Shown here: one piece after another, positions 25,347 to 34,236 of the stretch | How positions within the stretch are numbered: position 1 is the first letter of the stretch | Layout: each line of letters opens with the position of its first letter | Origin: Oscillospiraceae bacterium | Lineage (GTDB): Bacteria > Bacillota > Clostridia > Oscillospirales > Acutalibacteraceae | Length of the DNA: 57,294 nucleotides | Direction: 5' to 3' | Assembly: GCA_015065845.1 (NCBI GenBank) | Contig: SVPQ01000013.1 | Location: 1-57,294 of the forward strand | Translations under genes and position numbers: made by a program | Notes under the pieces: generated by a model | What the model was told of the DNA's origin: nothing | The model's database searches: none | What the model saw: the letters and a program-made list of their open reading frames with translations, nothing else

Positions 25347-26633
25347 TCAGATTTGTTTCAGTAAAGAAACAAAATCATCAAGTAGTGTTTCGATTTTTTC
25401 GTCAGTAAAAGAGCTCATTTCCCATTCAAGATATAATGTGGTTTTTTCTCCCATAACAAACGCAGAAGTTACACTTTCATTCGATTTGTGGGGTTCATTT
25501 ACCCAAATGTGGTTAAAAGTGGAGAGTTTTCCCCATACACTCTGATTAAGGTTATAAGAAGAAAAACCTAAAAGATATTTTTGCTCACAACCATAGAGAT
25601 TTGCAAGTTTTTTTGTAGGCTTACTCTTAAACACCCCCGCTTTATACATATACATAGAATCAATAAAAGCTGGTTCTAACTTATTAAGAAACAGCTCATT
25701 ATAAAACGCATTGAAGCACTCAGAAAACTTTTTATAATATGTTTTATGAAATTCTTTTGCCTGTTCTTTCAGTGCATTTGAGTCACCCAGCAACTCAAGA
25801 GTTACAGAGCCGTTGAATGCACCAACCGAATAAGCATCACGCTCAACAAAATATGGTCTTCTGTCGAGTGAAATATTCATTCTGGTTGTTTTTTCTTTTA
25901 TTTTAATATTTTTGTTAAGTGCCTTAAACAAAGCAAATGCAACAAGTGAAGAAACATCAACTTTTAACTCTTTCGCCTTTTTGTTAAGTGAAGACATCAA
26001 TTCACTACTGAAAACGAATTCTGTGTTCTTAAACCCTTTATAATCCTCTGAAAACTTTTCTTTTGCATTTCTGTAGTCTTCCACCGAAAAAGCAGAAGGT
26101 TTCATAAGCCAATCACTGTTAAGAACTTCTGTTACCTTATCAGCAACAAAAGATTCCGCTTCAAGCGGTATCTGAGCTTCACAACTGAAAAGTCTTATTT
26201 TTTCAGGTTCAACTGAAACGGTTTCTTTATTATAGTATAACAAAAGTTGTTTTGCCAAAATAAGTAGTGACTTTGCATCAGAAACAGCAGTGTGAGAAAA
26301 CATAACAAGTGTATTCTCGTTAAGTACATAAAACTGAAACAAATTCTCACAGAAATCAATACCATCTGTTTTTCGTTTATTTACAAACTCATTTACATCT
26401 GCTTTTACAAAAACAATTTTTTGTTCTATTCTTTCGGGATGCACATATGCATCTGAATTTTCTTTAAGTTCAATCTGTGCGGTGATTAAAGGTTGTTTTA
26501 CAGAAAGCATATTGAGCGCTTTCCGTAATTCCTTTTCATTAAAACTTTCTTTATATTCACCGACAAATGTCACTACATTCTGAAAATCAAAAAGACGACA
26601 TCTCGAAAGACCAAGTTTATAATTATTACTCAT
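25347..26633 (-). CDS. condensation/acyltransferase-superfamily protein with altered active site
   Basis: 428 aa. It looks like the chloramphenicol-acetyltransferase / NRPS-condensation fold: an N-terminal half ending in MFSHTAVSDAKSL and a C-terminal half with RMNISLDRRPYFV (resembling the condensation-family N-x-x-x-R block) and an aromatic-rich tail. The usual HHxxxDG motif reads HTAVSDA (His114, Thr115, Asp119), so the catalytic second His is replaced by Thr. It may be a non-catalytic homologue or use a different mechanism. There is no carrier-protein or adenylation domain nearby. It is the second gene of an operon with nicotinate phosphoribosyltransferase (11-bp gap), which gives no obvious substrate. 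Fold assignment is by eye. Confidence 0.55.
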   Translation of the reverse strand: MSNNYKLGLSRCRLFDFQNVVTFVGEYKESFNEKELRKALNMLSVKQPLITAQIELKENSDAYVHPERIEQKIVFVKADVNEFVNKRKTDGIDFCENLFQFYVLNENTLVMFSHTAVSDAKSLLILAKQLLLYYNKETVSVEPEKIRLFSCEAQIPLEAESFVADKVTEVLNSDWLMKPSAFSVEDYRNAKEKFSEDYKGFKNTEFVFSSELMSSLNKKAKELKVDVSSLVAFALFKALNKNIKIKEKTTRMNISLDRRPYFVERDAYSVGAFNGSVTLELLGDSNALKEQAKEFHKTYYKKFSECFNAFYNELFLNKLEPAFIDSMYMYKAGVFKSKPTKKLANLYGCEQKYLLGFSSYNLNQSVWGKLSTFNHIWVNEPHKSNESVTSAFVMGEKTTLYLEWEMSSFTDEKIETLLDDFVSLLKQI

Positions 26634-26644
26634 AAGTTTATCCT

Positions 26645-28096
26645 TCAGAATTTTGAATTCTTCTCAATTAAACTTTGTTTTATACCCCAGAGTTTGCCCG
26701 AGAAATCCACATAATATTTATGAGGATTTTCAAATCTTGTAACTTCATCCCATAAAGTTGAAACCTGTTCAATGCAATATGAACGGATTTCGTCAAGCGA
26801 TGGTGAATTATATACACATTCGCCATCTTTAAATACAGTAACAAGCAATTCTCTTGCAACGAAGTTATCAACTGTTTTTCTTTTCCATGTGAAATCGGGG
26901 TCAAAGAGAGAGTAAGTTTTTTCGTTATCAATACTCTCATCAGCAAGTGTAAGAACATCTGCAATTGCTTTGCCTGATTCCATATCAAAAAGACGCCACA
27001 CGCGTTTAGAACAAGGTGTTGTAATTTTATTTACATTATTACTTACCATAATTGCAGGGATTCTCTCACCATTTTTCTCTGTTTCACAAAGTTTGTAAAC
27101 ACCATCTAAAACCGGTGATGATTCTGAAGTTATAAGTTTTTCACCAACAATAAATCCATCAATTTTAGCACCTTGATTAATCATATCTTTTATTAAAATT
27201 TCATCAAGTGAATTTGAAGCATAAATATCACAATCAGGAAAACCTGCTTCGTCTAAAATTCTTCTAGCTCTTTTGGAAAGATACGTCATATCACCACTAT
27301 CTATTATAATACCTGCTGGACGCAATCCCTTTGGTACAAGTACCGAATAAAATGCTTCAACTGCATTTTTTACACCACTTTCCAATGTGTCGTAAGTATC
27401 GACAAGAAGCATACCATCTTCACCGTGCTCATTGAGATATATCTTAAACGCTTCTAATTCATCATCAAAAAGTTGTACCCAACTGTGACTCATTGGTGAA
27501 GCAGATGGTATTTTAAACTCTTTCACAGCATTATAAAGAGTGGTTGCAGAAACTCCGCCGATATATGCCGCTCTTGCACCAAGAATTGCAGAATCAAATC
27601 CATGAGCGCGTCTTGCACCCATTTCAACAACCTTTTTGCCTTGTGACGCTCTTACAACGCGATTGGCTTTTGTTGCAACAAGTGTCTGGTGATTTATTAT
27701 GTTTAAAACTAAAGTTTCTATTATCTGTGCTTCTATTACAGGTCCGCAAATTTTAACAATAGGTTCATTAGGAAAAACAGGTGTACCTTCAGGAACTGCA
27801 TAAACATCACAAGAAAACTTGAAATTACTCAAATAATCAATAAGAGCCTGTGAGAAACCATTTTCTTTTAACTCTTCTAAAGTTTCTTTTGAAAAACTGA
27901 TATTTTTAAGTTCGTCAATAAGTTCTGACAATCCCGCCATAACAGCAAAGCCACCATTATCAGGTATTTCTCTGAAAAAGACATCATATACTACATGGGT
28001 ATTATGAGCATTTGCAGAAAGCAACCCTTCTGCCATTGTAAGACAACTATAATCCACAAAAAAATCTTTTTTCATATTCAAAACTTTCACCATCAC
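26645..28096 (-). CDS. pncB: nicotinate phosphoribosyltransferase
   Basis: 483 aa. It makes nicotinate mononucleotide from nicotinate and PRPP in the Preiss-Handler route of NAD salvage. Family blocks: DYSCLTMAEGLL near the start, VEMGARRAHGFDSAILGARA, ASPMSHSWVQLF with the phospho-accepting His, GIIIDSGDMTYLS, YASNSLDE, and GEKLITSESSPVLDGVYKL. The start is uncertain: ATG at 28096 or 28075, the latter having GGTGAAAG upstream. It is first in a two-gene operon with the condensation-like protein. Confidence 0.93.
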   Translation of the reverse strand: MMVKVLNMKKDFFVDYSCLTMAEGLLSANAHNTHVVYDVFFREIPDNGGFAVMAGLSELIDELKNISFSKETLEELKENGFSQALIDYLSNFKFSCDVYAVPEGTPVFPNEPIVKICGPVIEAQIIETLVLNIINHQTLVATKANRVVRASQGKKVVEMGARRAHGFDSAILGARAAYIGGVSATTLYNAVKEFKIPSASPMSHSWVQLFDDELEAFKIYLNEHGEDGMLLVDTYDTLESGVKNAVEAFYSVLVPKGLRPAGIIIDSGDMTYLSKRARRILDEAGFPDCDIYASNSLDEILIKDMINQGAKIDGFIVGEKLITSESSPVLDGVYKLCETEKNGERIPAIMVSNNVNKITTPCSKRVWRLFDMESGKAIADVLTLADESIDNEKTYSLFDPDFTWKRKTVDNFVARELLVTVFKDGECVYNSPSLDEIRSYCIEQVSTLWDEVTRFENPHKYYVDFSGKLWGIKQSLIEKNSKF

Positions 28097-28135
28097 TTAT
28101 AAACATTATATATAATATAGTATTAACTGTCATCT

Positions 28136-28164
28136 ATTTTAACACACTATTCCACTCTTATCAA
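28136..28164 (-). promoter_or_regulatory. promoter of pncB
   Basis: Minus strand: TTGATA (28164-28159), 17-bp spacer, TAAAAT (28141-28136). A second possible -10, TATAAT, lies closer to the start codon. The stretch 28097-28428 otherwise holds only divergent promoters and leader hairpins. Confidence 0.6.
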
Positions 28165-28256
28165 ACATTTTAACACCCCAAACAGTAAAAAATATGCACT
28201 ATTTTTTGTTTTATTTTCACAATATTCATAAATTTAAATTTTCTTATTAAAATATC

Positions 28257-28285
28257 TTTACAGAATTAAAATTGTGTGATATTAT
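28257..28285 (+). promoter_or_regulatory. promoter of the XRE regulator
   Basis: TTTACA (28257-28262), 17-bp spacer, TATTAT (28280-28285). The roughly 140-nt leader has two hairpins: CTTCGTAAA/TTTACGAAG and GTGAGTG/CACTCAC (about 28359-28379), the second ending near TATTTTA. They could attenuate transcription. Confidence 0.6.
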
Positions 28286-28428
28286 GAAACCAAGATAAGA
28301 GATTTGATTGAAGTTTGATGATTGTTGCTTCGTAAATTTTATATTTTTTTACGAAGTTGTGAGTGACTACTCACTCACTATTTTACCCACGCACGCTAAA
28401 AACAAAAAGTGAAAGTGAGGAAATCTCA

Positions 28429-28674
28429 ATGAGAATCAGAAAACAACCACTCGGAGACCGTAATATATGCGGTAAAAAAGTAGAAGCAAGACGCAAAGAA
28501 ATCGGTATGAAACAAAAGGATTTACTTACACAATTACAAATTCGTGGCGTCGACCTTAATGCTTCTGGTCTTTCAAAACTCGAAGGTCAACTTCGCTCAG
28601 TTTCAGATTTTGAAATTGTTGCTTTAGCTGAAGTACTTAACACAAATGTAAGTTGGCTTTTAGATGTTGAATAA
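28429..28674 (+). CDS. XRE-family HTH transcriptional regulator
   Basis: 81 aa from the ATG at 28429, which has GTGAGG 8 bases upstream; an in-frame extension of 22 codons upstream lies in the structured leader and is rejected. The helix-turn-helix spans about residues 18-74 (GKKVEARRKEIGMKQKDLLT, then the recognition part GLSKLEGQLRSVSDFEIVAL, and VSWLLDVE). It has no effector domain. Target genes are unknown; it lies between pncB (divergent) and dpaA, with a terminator after it. Confidence 0.85.
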   Translation: MRIRKQPLGDRNICGKKVEARRKEIGMKQKDLLTQLQIRGVDLNASGLSKLEGQLRSVSDFEIVALAEVLNTNVSWLLDVE

Positions 28675-28711
28675 TTTGCTATTTCTCCCCCTTTAATATA
28701 ACCCCCTTAAA

Positions 28712-28751
28712 AAGAACTTGTCTGTCGTTCGCGGCAGGCTTGTTCTTTTTT
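28712..28751 (+). terminator. terminator of the XRE regulator
   Basis: AAGAAC-TT-GTCTGTC pairs with GCGGCAGGC-TT-GTTCTT across a short loop (stem interrupted by a T-T internal loop), followed by TTTT. Confidence 0.8.
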
Positions 28752-28802
28752 GTAACCATCGTTTTCTTTCTGAATATTATATAACGAGAGGATTGATATT
28801 TT

Positions 28803-29663
28803 ATGAAAGAAAATATTTTTTTAATATTGGGTGGAGATGAACGCTCACTTTATTTAGGAGAATATCTCGAAAAACAAAAATTACAGGTCTGTTATTATGC
28901 ATTTTCAGATACAAACTGTTTCAATAATTTAAGCGAAGCTATAAACAGTGCAAAATACATCATATTACCGTTACCTTTTACAAAAGACAGATTAACTCTT
29001 AACGCACCTTTGTTTGATGAAAAGGTTGAAATAAAAGATATTTGTACACTTCTAAAAAAAGGCAATATTGTAATGGGCGGGCAATTGCCGGAAAGTTTCA
29101 AAGAAACACTCAACAATGCAGAAGTGGAGTTTTATGATTATTTTCTTTTAGAGGAACTTGCGATTTTCAACGCAATACCAACTGCAGAAGGTGTTGTTGA
29201 AATACTTATAAAAAATCTGCCAATAACAATTCACTCAATGAAATGTGCGGTTTTAGGTTATGGCAAGACAGGTAAAGTTCTTGCCGCTACATTAAAGGCC
29301 CTCGGTGCTGATGTTACTGTTTTCGCAAGAAAAGAACGAGACAAAGCAGATATTTTCACAAAAGGATATAAATTCGCTTCATTCCCCTCTCTTAAAGATA
29401 CCGAATACAAATTTGATGCTCTTATAAACACAGTACCACAAAAGGTTTTAGGCAGAGAAGAAATGAAAAATATATCTTCTGACTGTTTATTTATTGAAAT
29501 TGCCTCTGCACCTTTTGGTATAGATTTTCAGGCGGCAAAAGAATTTGCTTTCGATGTAATAAAGGCAAACTCACTCCCCGGGAAAGTAGCACCTAAAACC
29601 GCAGGTGAAATTATAGGGCGCTCTGTTTTACCTATTTTAGAGAACAAAGGACTGATTTTATGA
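28803..29663 (+). CDS. dpaA: dipicolinate synthase subunit A
   Basis: 286 aa (SpoVFA). With subunit B it converts dihydrodipicolinate-pathway intermediates to dipicolinic acid in the mother cell; the Ca-DPA chelate then fills the spore core. The N-terminal domain begins ENIFLILGGDERSLYLGEYL. The C-terminal Rossmann domain is AVLGYGKTGKVLAATLKALG near residue 150. The end GKVAPKTAGEIIGRSVLPIL is typical. It overlaps dpaB by 4 bases (ATGA). A SigK promoter is expected, but I could not assign one confidently in 28755-28800. Confidence 0.93.
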   Translation: MKENIFLILGGDERSLYLGEYLEKQKLQVCYYAFSDTNCFNNLSEAINSAKYIILPLPFTKDRLTLNAPLFDEKVEIKDICTLLKKGNIVMGGQLPESFKETLNNAEVEFYDYFLLEELAIFNAIPTAEGVVEILIKNLPITIHSMKCAVLGYGKTGKVLAATLKALGADVTVFARKERDKADIFTKGYKFASFPSLKDTEYKFDALINTVPQKVLGREEMKNISSDCLFIEIASAPFGIDFQAAKEFAFDVIKANSLPGKVAPKTAGEIIGRSVLPILENKGLIL

Positions 29664-30238
29664 CAACAATCGGTTTTGCAATTTGCGGTTCATTCTGTAC
29701 ATTTAAAAATGTATTTAAAGAAATCGAAAATTTAACAGAACTCGGATATGATATAGTACCAATTATGTCTGAAAATGCTTTTTCATTTGATACAAGATTT
29801 GGTGAAGCAAAATACTGGCAGGACGAATTCAGAAGAATCACAAAAAAAGATATAATACACACAATAAAAGATGCCGAACCAATAGGGCCTAAAAAACTTC
29901 TGGATATTCTTGTTATTGCCCCTTGCACAGGTAACACATTAGCAAAACTCGCTAACGGAATCTCTGACACATCGGTAACACTTGCAACAAAAGCACATTT
30001 AAGAAATGCAAGACCCCTGGTAATTGCAGTTTCTACAAATGATGCTCTTTCTGGTGCAGCTAAAAACATAGGTAATCTTTTAAACTACAAAAACACTTAT
30101 TTTGTACCTTTCAGACAAGATAGTTTCAAAAACAAACCATGTTCATGTGTTGCAGATTTCACACTTTTACCGCAAACAATTGAAAATGCGTTAAAAGGAT
30201 TTCAACTTCAACCAATTTTAGATATTCCCCTTGAATAA
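29660..30238 (+). CDS. dpaB: dipicolinate synthase subunit B
   Basis: 192 aa (SpoVFB), a flavoprotein-fold partner of DpaA. Blocks: GFAICGSFCTFKNVFKEIE at the N-terminus, the flavin-site-like VIAPCTGNTLAKLANGISD, and PLVIAVSTNDALSGAAKNIG. It has the expected length. The cell therefore makes DPA with the two-subunit enzyme rather than the electron-transfer flavoprotein route of clostridia that lack SpoVF. Confidence 0.94.
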   Translation: MTTIGFAICGSFCTFKNVFKEIENLTELGYDIVPIMSENAFSFDTRFGEAKYWQDEFRRITKKDIIHTIKDAEPIGPKKLLDILVIAPCTGNTLAKLANGISDTSVTLATKAHLRNARPLVIAVSTNDALSGAAKNIGNLLNYKNTYFVPFRQDSFKNKPCSCVADFTLLPQTIENALKGFQLQPILDIPLE

Positions 30239-30326
30239 AATATTTACTCCCTGACAAACATATATATTGAAACAATATATATCTTGGGCAAATTATGTAA
30301 TTTGTGTAAATTTTAAGAATTTGCTA

Positions 30327-30355
30327 TTTACAAATTCTGGAATTTACAGTATAAT
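30327..30355 (+). promoter_or_regulatory. promoter of the riboswitch-ATPase transcript
   Basis: TTTACA (30327-30332), 17-bp spacer, TATAAT (30350-30355), ending a few bases before the riboswitch. Confidence 0.8.
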
Positions 30356-30362
30356 ATATTAC

Positions 30363-30452
30363 AACAAAAGGGAGTAACTCGTGCTAATGCATGGTATAGG
30401 CGTCAATACGGTTTAAACCCGCTTACACCTTAAAGAGTGAGACTTTTACCCA
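30363..30452 (+). promoter_or_regulatory. yybP-ykoY manganese riboswitch
   Basis: The segment AAAAGGGAGTAAC (from 30366), then CGTCAATACGG (from 30401) and the closing GAGTGAGACTTTT match the yybP-ykoY aptamer landmarks. The outer stem AAAAG/CTTTT uses bases that also form the left arm of the following terminator. Metal binding should therefore block termination (an ON switch). Family knowledge: these aptamers sense Mn2+ and control Mn2+ or Ca2+ exporters; the gene behind it is such an ATPase. Confidence 0.85.
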
Positions 30453-30472
30453 AGGGGGTAAAAGTCTTTTTT
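30440..30472 (+). terminator. riboswitch expression-platform terminator
   Basis: AGACTTTTACCC (30440-30451), loop AAGG, GGGTAAAAGTCT (30456-30467), then a run of six T. A 12-bp perfect stem. Confidence 0.9.
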
Positions 30473-30523
30473 AGTATATGTTATTCCTTTTAATGTTAAT
30501 TTTATTGAAAACGAGGGAAGAAA

Positions 30524-33199
30524 ATGAAGTATTATCTTGAAACTGCTGAAGCGGTTTTCGAAGAAGTAAAATCTTCAGAACAAGGTCTTACAAGCGAAGA
30601 AGCCGAAAAAAGACTCGAAGCAAACGGCAAAAATAAACTTGCCGAAGCAAAAAAGGACTCTACATTCAAAAAGTTCCTTGCACAATTAAAAGACCCGATG
30701 ATAATCATTCTTATTGTTGCGGCAGTTATTTCAACAATCACAGAATTTATCGAACACGGTCTCGGCGTTCCTACTGATGCACTTATAATTATAACTGTTG
30801 TGCTTATAAACGCAATTTTAGGTGTTGTCCAGGAAAACAAGGCGGAAAAAGCAGTTGAAGCATTACAGAAAATGTCTGCCGCTACAACAAAAACACTTCG
30901 TGATGGTAAAATTGTTACTATTAAAAGTGAAGATTTAGTTGTTGGTGATGTTATTCTTCTTGATGCCGGTGACGCAATTCCTGCAGACTGCCGTATTTTT
31001 GAATGTGCAAGTATGAAAATCGAAGAAGCGGCACTCACTGGTGAATCAGTTCCTGTAAACAAACTTATAAAAGCTTTACTTAATAAAGGTGACGAGGAAG
31101 TTCCGTTAGGTGACCGTAAAAATATGGCATATATGGGTTCTACTCTTGTTTATGGTCGTGGTAAAGCAGTTGTAGTAGCTACCGGTATGGATACTGAAAT
31201 GGGTAAAATCGCAAATGCTATTACCCTTGCAGAAGATGGTAAAACACCTCTTGAAATTAAACTTGAACAACTTTCAAAAATCCTTACAAAACTCGTTCTT
31301 GGTGTTTGTGCAGTAATTTTCGCTTATAATATTGCTATGTACTTTATTTCTGGCGATACTGCACCAATTTATGAAGTTGCACTCAATTCATTTATTACTG
31401 CTATTGCGTTGGCAGTTGCGGCAATCCCTGAAGGTCTTGTTGCGGTTATGACAATTGTTCTTTCAATTGGCGTTACAAATATGTCAAAGAAAAATGCAAT
31501 TATCAGAAAAATGAATGCAGTTGAAACTCTCGGTTGCACACAGATTATCTGTTCAGATAAAACAGGTACTTTAACACAGAATGTTATGACTGTTGTTGAC
31601 CACTACGCAGAAGACGAAAAACTTTTAGCAACTGCTATGGCGCTTTGCACAAACGCAGATGTTGACGAAAACGGTAAAGGTACAGGTGAACCTGACGAAG
31701 TTGCACTTATCAACTACGCTAAAACATTGGATTTGGATAAAAATGTACTTGTTACAGAAAAACCTCGTGTTGGTGAAGTTCCTTTTGACTCAGGCAGAAA
31801 AATGATGAGTACCGTTCACAGTTACAATGGTAACTTCATTCAGTACACAAAAGGTGCTCCTGACGAAATTCTTAAGAAATGCACAAAAGCGTATGTTGGT
31901 GGTCAGGTTGTTGCAATTACAGATGAAATAACTTCTAAAATCGCAGAAGAAAATACAAGAATGGGTAATAAAGCTCTTCGTGTATTTGCAGTAGCATTTA
32001 AAGAATACACAATTGAACCTGCTGAATACTCAAGTGAAGCTCTTGAGAATGAAATGATTTTCATCGGTCTCACAGGTATGATTGACCCTGTTCGTCCTGA
32101 GGTTAAAGATGCAATTGTTGAATGCAGAAGTGCTGGTATCACACCTATTATGATTACAGGTGACCATATTAACACCGCAAAAGCAATCGCAAGAGAATTA
32201 GGCATTTTAAATGACGACTCCCAGGCTATGATGGGTAGCGATATTGATAAATATACTGATGAAGAATTTGAAAAGATAGTTGAAAACATTTTTGTTTATG
32301 CTCGTGTTCAGCCTGAGCACAAGACAAGAATTGTTAACGCTTGGCGTAGCAAGGGTTATGTTACTGCAATGACAGGTGACGGTGTTAACGATGCACCTTC
32401 AATCAAGAGTGCCGACATTGGTGTTGGTATGGGTATTACAGGTACTGATGTTACAAAGAATGTTGCCGATATGGTTCTTACAGATGACAACTTTGCAACA
32501 ATTGTTTCTGCAGTTGGTGAAGGCAGAAGAATTTACGACAATATCCGTAAAGCAATTCAATTCCTTTTAGGCTCAAACCTTTCAGAAGTTGTTTCAATCT
32601 TCTTTGCAACAATTATGAGCTTTACAATTCTTAAAGCTCCTCACCTTCTCTTTATTAACCTTGTTACCGACAGTATTCCTGCTTTAGCTTTAGGTCTTGA
32701 AAAGCCAGAAGCAAACATTATGAAGAGAAAACCAAGAAGTAAAAATGATGGTATTTTCTCAGGTGGTTTAGGTTTCGACTGTGCTTACCAGGGTATTCTC
32801 GTTAGTATTCTTACAATCGTTGCTTTCTATATAGGTGAATTCTTAGAGACAGGTCACCTCGTATTCCACCACATTCAGGATAGCTCTGAAGGTATGACAA
32901 TGGCATTCTTCACAATGGCAATGTGTGAAATCTTCCACTCATTCAATATGCGTTCACAAAGAGCATCAAGTGTTGGTATGATATTCAAAGGACATCACAA
33001 CCCTGTACTTTATATTGCAATGGTTGCTTCGTTCCTTCTTACAACTGCAGTTGTTGAAGTTCCGTTCCTTTCAAACCTCTTTGGTTTCGCTCACCTTGAT
33101 TTAACTGCTTACCTTATTTCTCTCGGTCTTGCATTCCTTATTATTCCGATTGTTGAAATTGTTAAATTCTTCCAGAGAAAACTTGGTAAAGCAGAATAA
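30524..33199 (+). CDS. P-type cation-translocating ATPase (Ca2+/Mn2+ exporter type)
   Basis: 891 aa. P2-type ATPase with all hallmarks: TGES actuator loop, phosphorylation motif SDKTGTLTQN, MTGDGVNDAPS hinge, and ten predicted membrane helices. Ion-site residues of one site are kept: Glu in IPEGL (helix 4), Asn in GSNLSEVV (helix 5), and Asn plus Asp in FINLVTDSIPAL (helix 6), as in PMCA-type pumps. The manganese riboswitch indicates a role in exporting excess Mn2+, perhaps with Ca2+; the ion is inferred from regulation. It lies directly after the dipicolinate synthase genes but has its own promoter. Confidence 0.93.
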   Translation: MKYYLETAEAVFEEVKSSEQGLTSEEAEKRLEANGKNKLAEAKKDSTFKKFLAQLKDPMIIILIVAAVISTITEFIEHGLGVPTDALIIITVVLINAILGVVQENKAEKAVEALQKMSAATTKTLRDGKIVTIKSEDLVVGDVILLDAGDAIPADCRIFECASMKIEEAALTGESVPVNKLIKALLNKGDEEVPLGDRKNMAYMGSTLVYGRGKAVVVATGMDTEMGKIANAITLAEDGKTPLEIKLEQLSKILTKLVLGVCAVIFAYNIAMYFISGDTAPIYEVALNSFITAIALAVAAIPEGLVAVMTIVLSIGVTNMSKKNAIIRKMNAVETLGCTQIICSDKTGTLTQNVMTVVDHYAEDEKLLATAMALCTNADVDENGKGTGEPDEVALINYAKTLDLDKNVLVTEKPRVGEVPFDSGRKMMSTVHSYNGNFIQYTKGAPDEILKKCTKAYVGGQVVAITDEITSKIAEENTRMGNKALRVFAVAFKEYTIEPAEYSSEALENEMIFIGLTGMIDPVRPEVKDAIVECRSAGITPIMITGDHINTAKAIARELGILNDDSQAMMGSDIDKYTDEEFEKIVENIFVYARVQPEHKTRIVNAWRSKGYVTAMTGDGVNDAPSIKSADIGVGMGITGTDVTKNVADMVLTDDNFATIVSAVGEGRRIYDNIRKAIQFLLGSNLSEVVSIFFATIMSFTILKAPHLLFINLVTDSIPALALGLEKPEANIMKRKPRSKNDGIFSGGLGFDCAYQGILVSILTIVAFYIGEFLETGHLVFHHIQDSSEGMTMAFFTMAMCEIFHSFNMRSQRASSVGMIFKGHHNPVLYIAMVASFLLTTAVVEVPFLSNLFGFAHLDLTAYLISLGLAFLIIPIVEIVKFFQRKLGKAE

Positions 33200-33212
33200 T
33201 GTATAAAAATAT

Positions 33213-33250
33213 GAGTCCCTTAAAATATCGCGAGATATTTTAAGGGGCTC
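33213..33250. terminator. long hairpin after the ATPase gene
   Basis: 17-bp stem with one G-U (33213-33229 with 33234-33250) and a GCGA tetraloop. On the plus strand only AATTGTT follows, so it may stabilise the mRNA 3' end as much as terminate. Confidence 0.6.
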
Positions 33251-33255
33251 AATTG

Positions 33256-33284
33256 TTGACCAAAAACCAATATTATGATAATAT
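33256..33284 (+). promoter_or_regulatory. promoter of the secreted phosphatase/nuclease-fold gene
   Basis: TTGACC (33256-33261), 17-bp spacer, TAATAT (33279-33284). An extra TATAAT lies at 33293-33298. Confidence 0.6.
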
Positions 33285-33315
33285 TTATCTATTATAATTG
33301 GAAGTTGGGTATAAT

Positions 33316-34236
33316 TTGAAAAAGTTTTTAAAAATTGTCGCGACAACATTAGTTTTTGCTTTGATTATTCCCTCGACCTACGGTATCGGTTATTTAATAG
33401 GTTATATTCAAAATAGGCAAAACGAAGAAAGCGGTTATAAAAAGACAAAAGAATTTATAAACATTATGACGCTTAACGTCTGCTCGTGGAGTTTTGATGG
33501 CAAAGATTTAGAAACACGCGTTGAAGGAATTACAAAAACTATAAATGACAATAATGTTGATTGTTTCGGTGTTCAGGAAGCGACACCTTACTGGATGACT
33601 GCACTTAACGAGAAACTGGGCGACAAATACGCTTACATAGGTGTTGGTAGTAATACAGGTAAAGATTATAAAGAAAGCAATGACACGGAAGACGAATTCA
33701 CTGCAATTTTTTACTTAAAAGAAAAGTTCAGAGTTATTGAGTCTGGTTACTTCTGGCTTTCAGAAACACCTGATGAAATTTCTTATGGTTGGGGCTCTGC
33801 TTACAGAAGAATCTGCAACTGGGTTATTTTAGAAAACAAATACACAAACACACAGTTTGTTCACCTTAACACACACTTTGACAACGCAAGTAGTGAAGCA
33901 AGGCGACAAAGTATTGGTATGATTTTAGAAAAAGTTAAAGAATTTAAAGATTTACCTGTTGTATTTACAGGCGACCTTAATTTTCTTGAAAATAGTATGG
34001 GTTATAAAGATATTACTTCTGACATATTAAAAGACACCAAAGTTCTTGCAAAAGACACAATGGACTCCCCTACATTCCACAACGCAGACCCGAATGCATT
34101 TAAAGATTATGTTTTAGATTACATTTTAATTAATGACGGTTTTAAAGCGGTGAAATATGAGGTTATAAAGAAAAGATATAAATACAGATATATTTCGGAC
34201 CATTATGCGGTGGTTGCAAGTGTGCAAGTTGGCTAG
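33316..34236 (+). CDS. endonuclease/exonuclease/phosphatase-fold protein, membrane-anchored or secreted
   Basis: 306 aa from a TTG at 33316 (a TTG at 33298 is also possible; neither has a strong ribosome site). An N-terminal signal anchor KKFLKIVATTLVFALIIP precedes a complete DNase I-like domain: MTLNV, VQEATP (metal Glu), LNTHFD, FTGDLNF, DYILIN and the catalytic SDHYAVV. Substrates of this fold range from DNA to phospholipids and inositol phosphates, so specificity cannot be assigned. The last six codons (ending in TAG) are made of the TGCAAGT heptamer array, so the repeat has set the C-terminus and the stop. Confidence 0.85.
   Translation: MKKFLKIVATTLVFALIIPSTYGIGYLIGYIQNRQNEESGYKKTKEFINIMTLNVCSWSFDGKDLETRVEGITKTINDNNVDCFGVQEATPYWMTALNEKLGDKYAYIGVGSNTGKDYKESNDTEDEFTAIFYLKEKFRVIESGYFWLSETPDEISYGWGSAYRRICNWVILENKYTNTQFVHLNTHFDNASSEARRQSIGMILEKVKEFKDLPVVFTGDLNFLENSMGYKDITSDILKDTKVLAKDTMDSPTFHNADPNAFKDYVLDYILINDGFKAVKYEVIKKRYKYRYISDHYAVVASVQVG

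Noticed and set aside
28363-28428. 22-codon N-terminal extension of the XRE regulator
   Set aside because: It lies in a structured leader; the ATG at 28429 has a good ribosome site.
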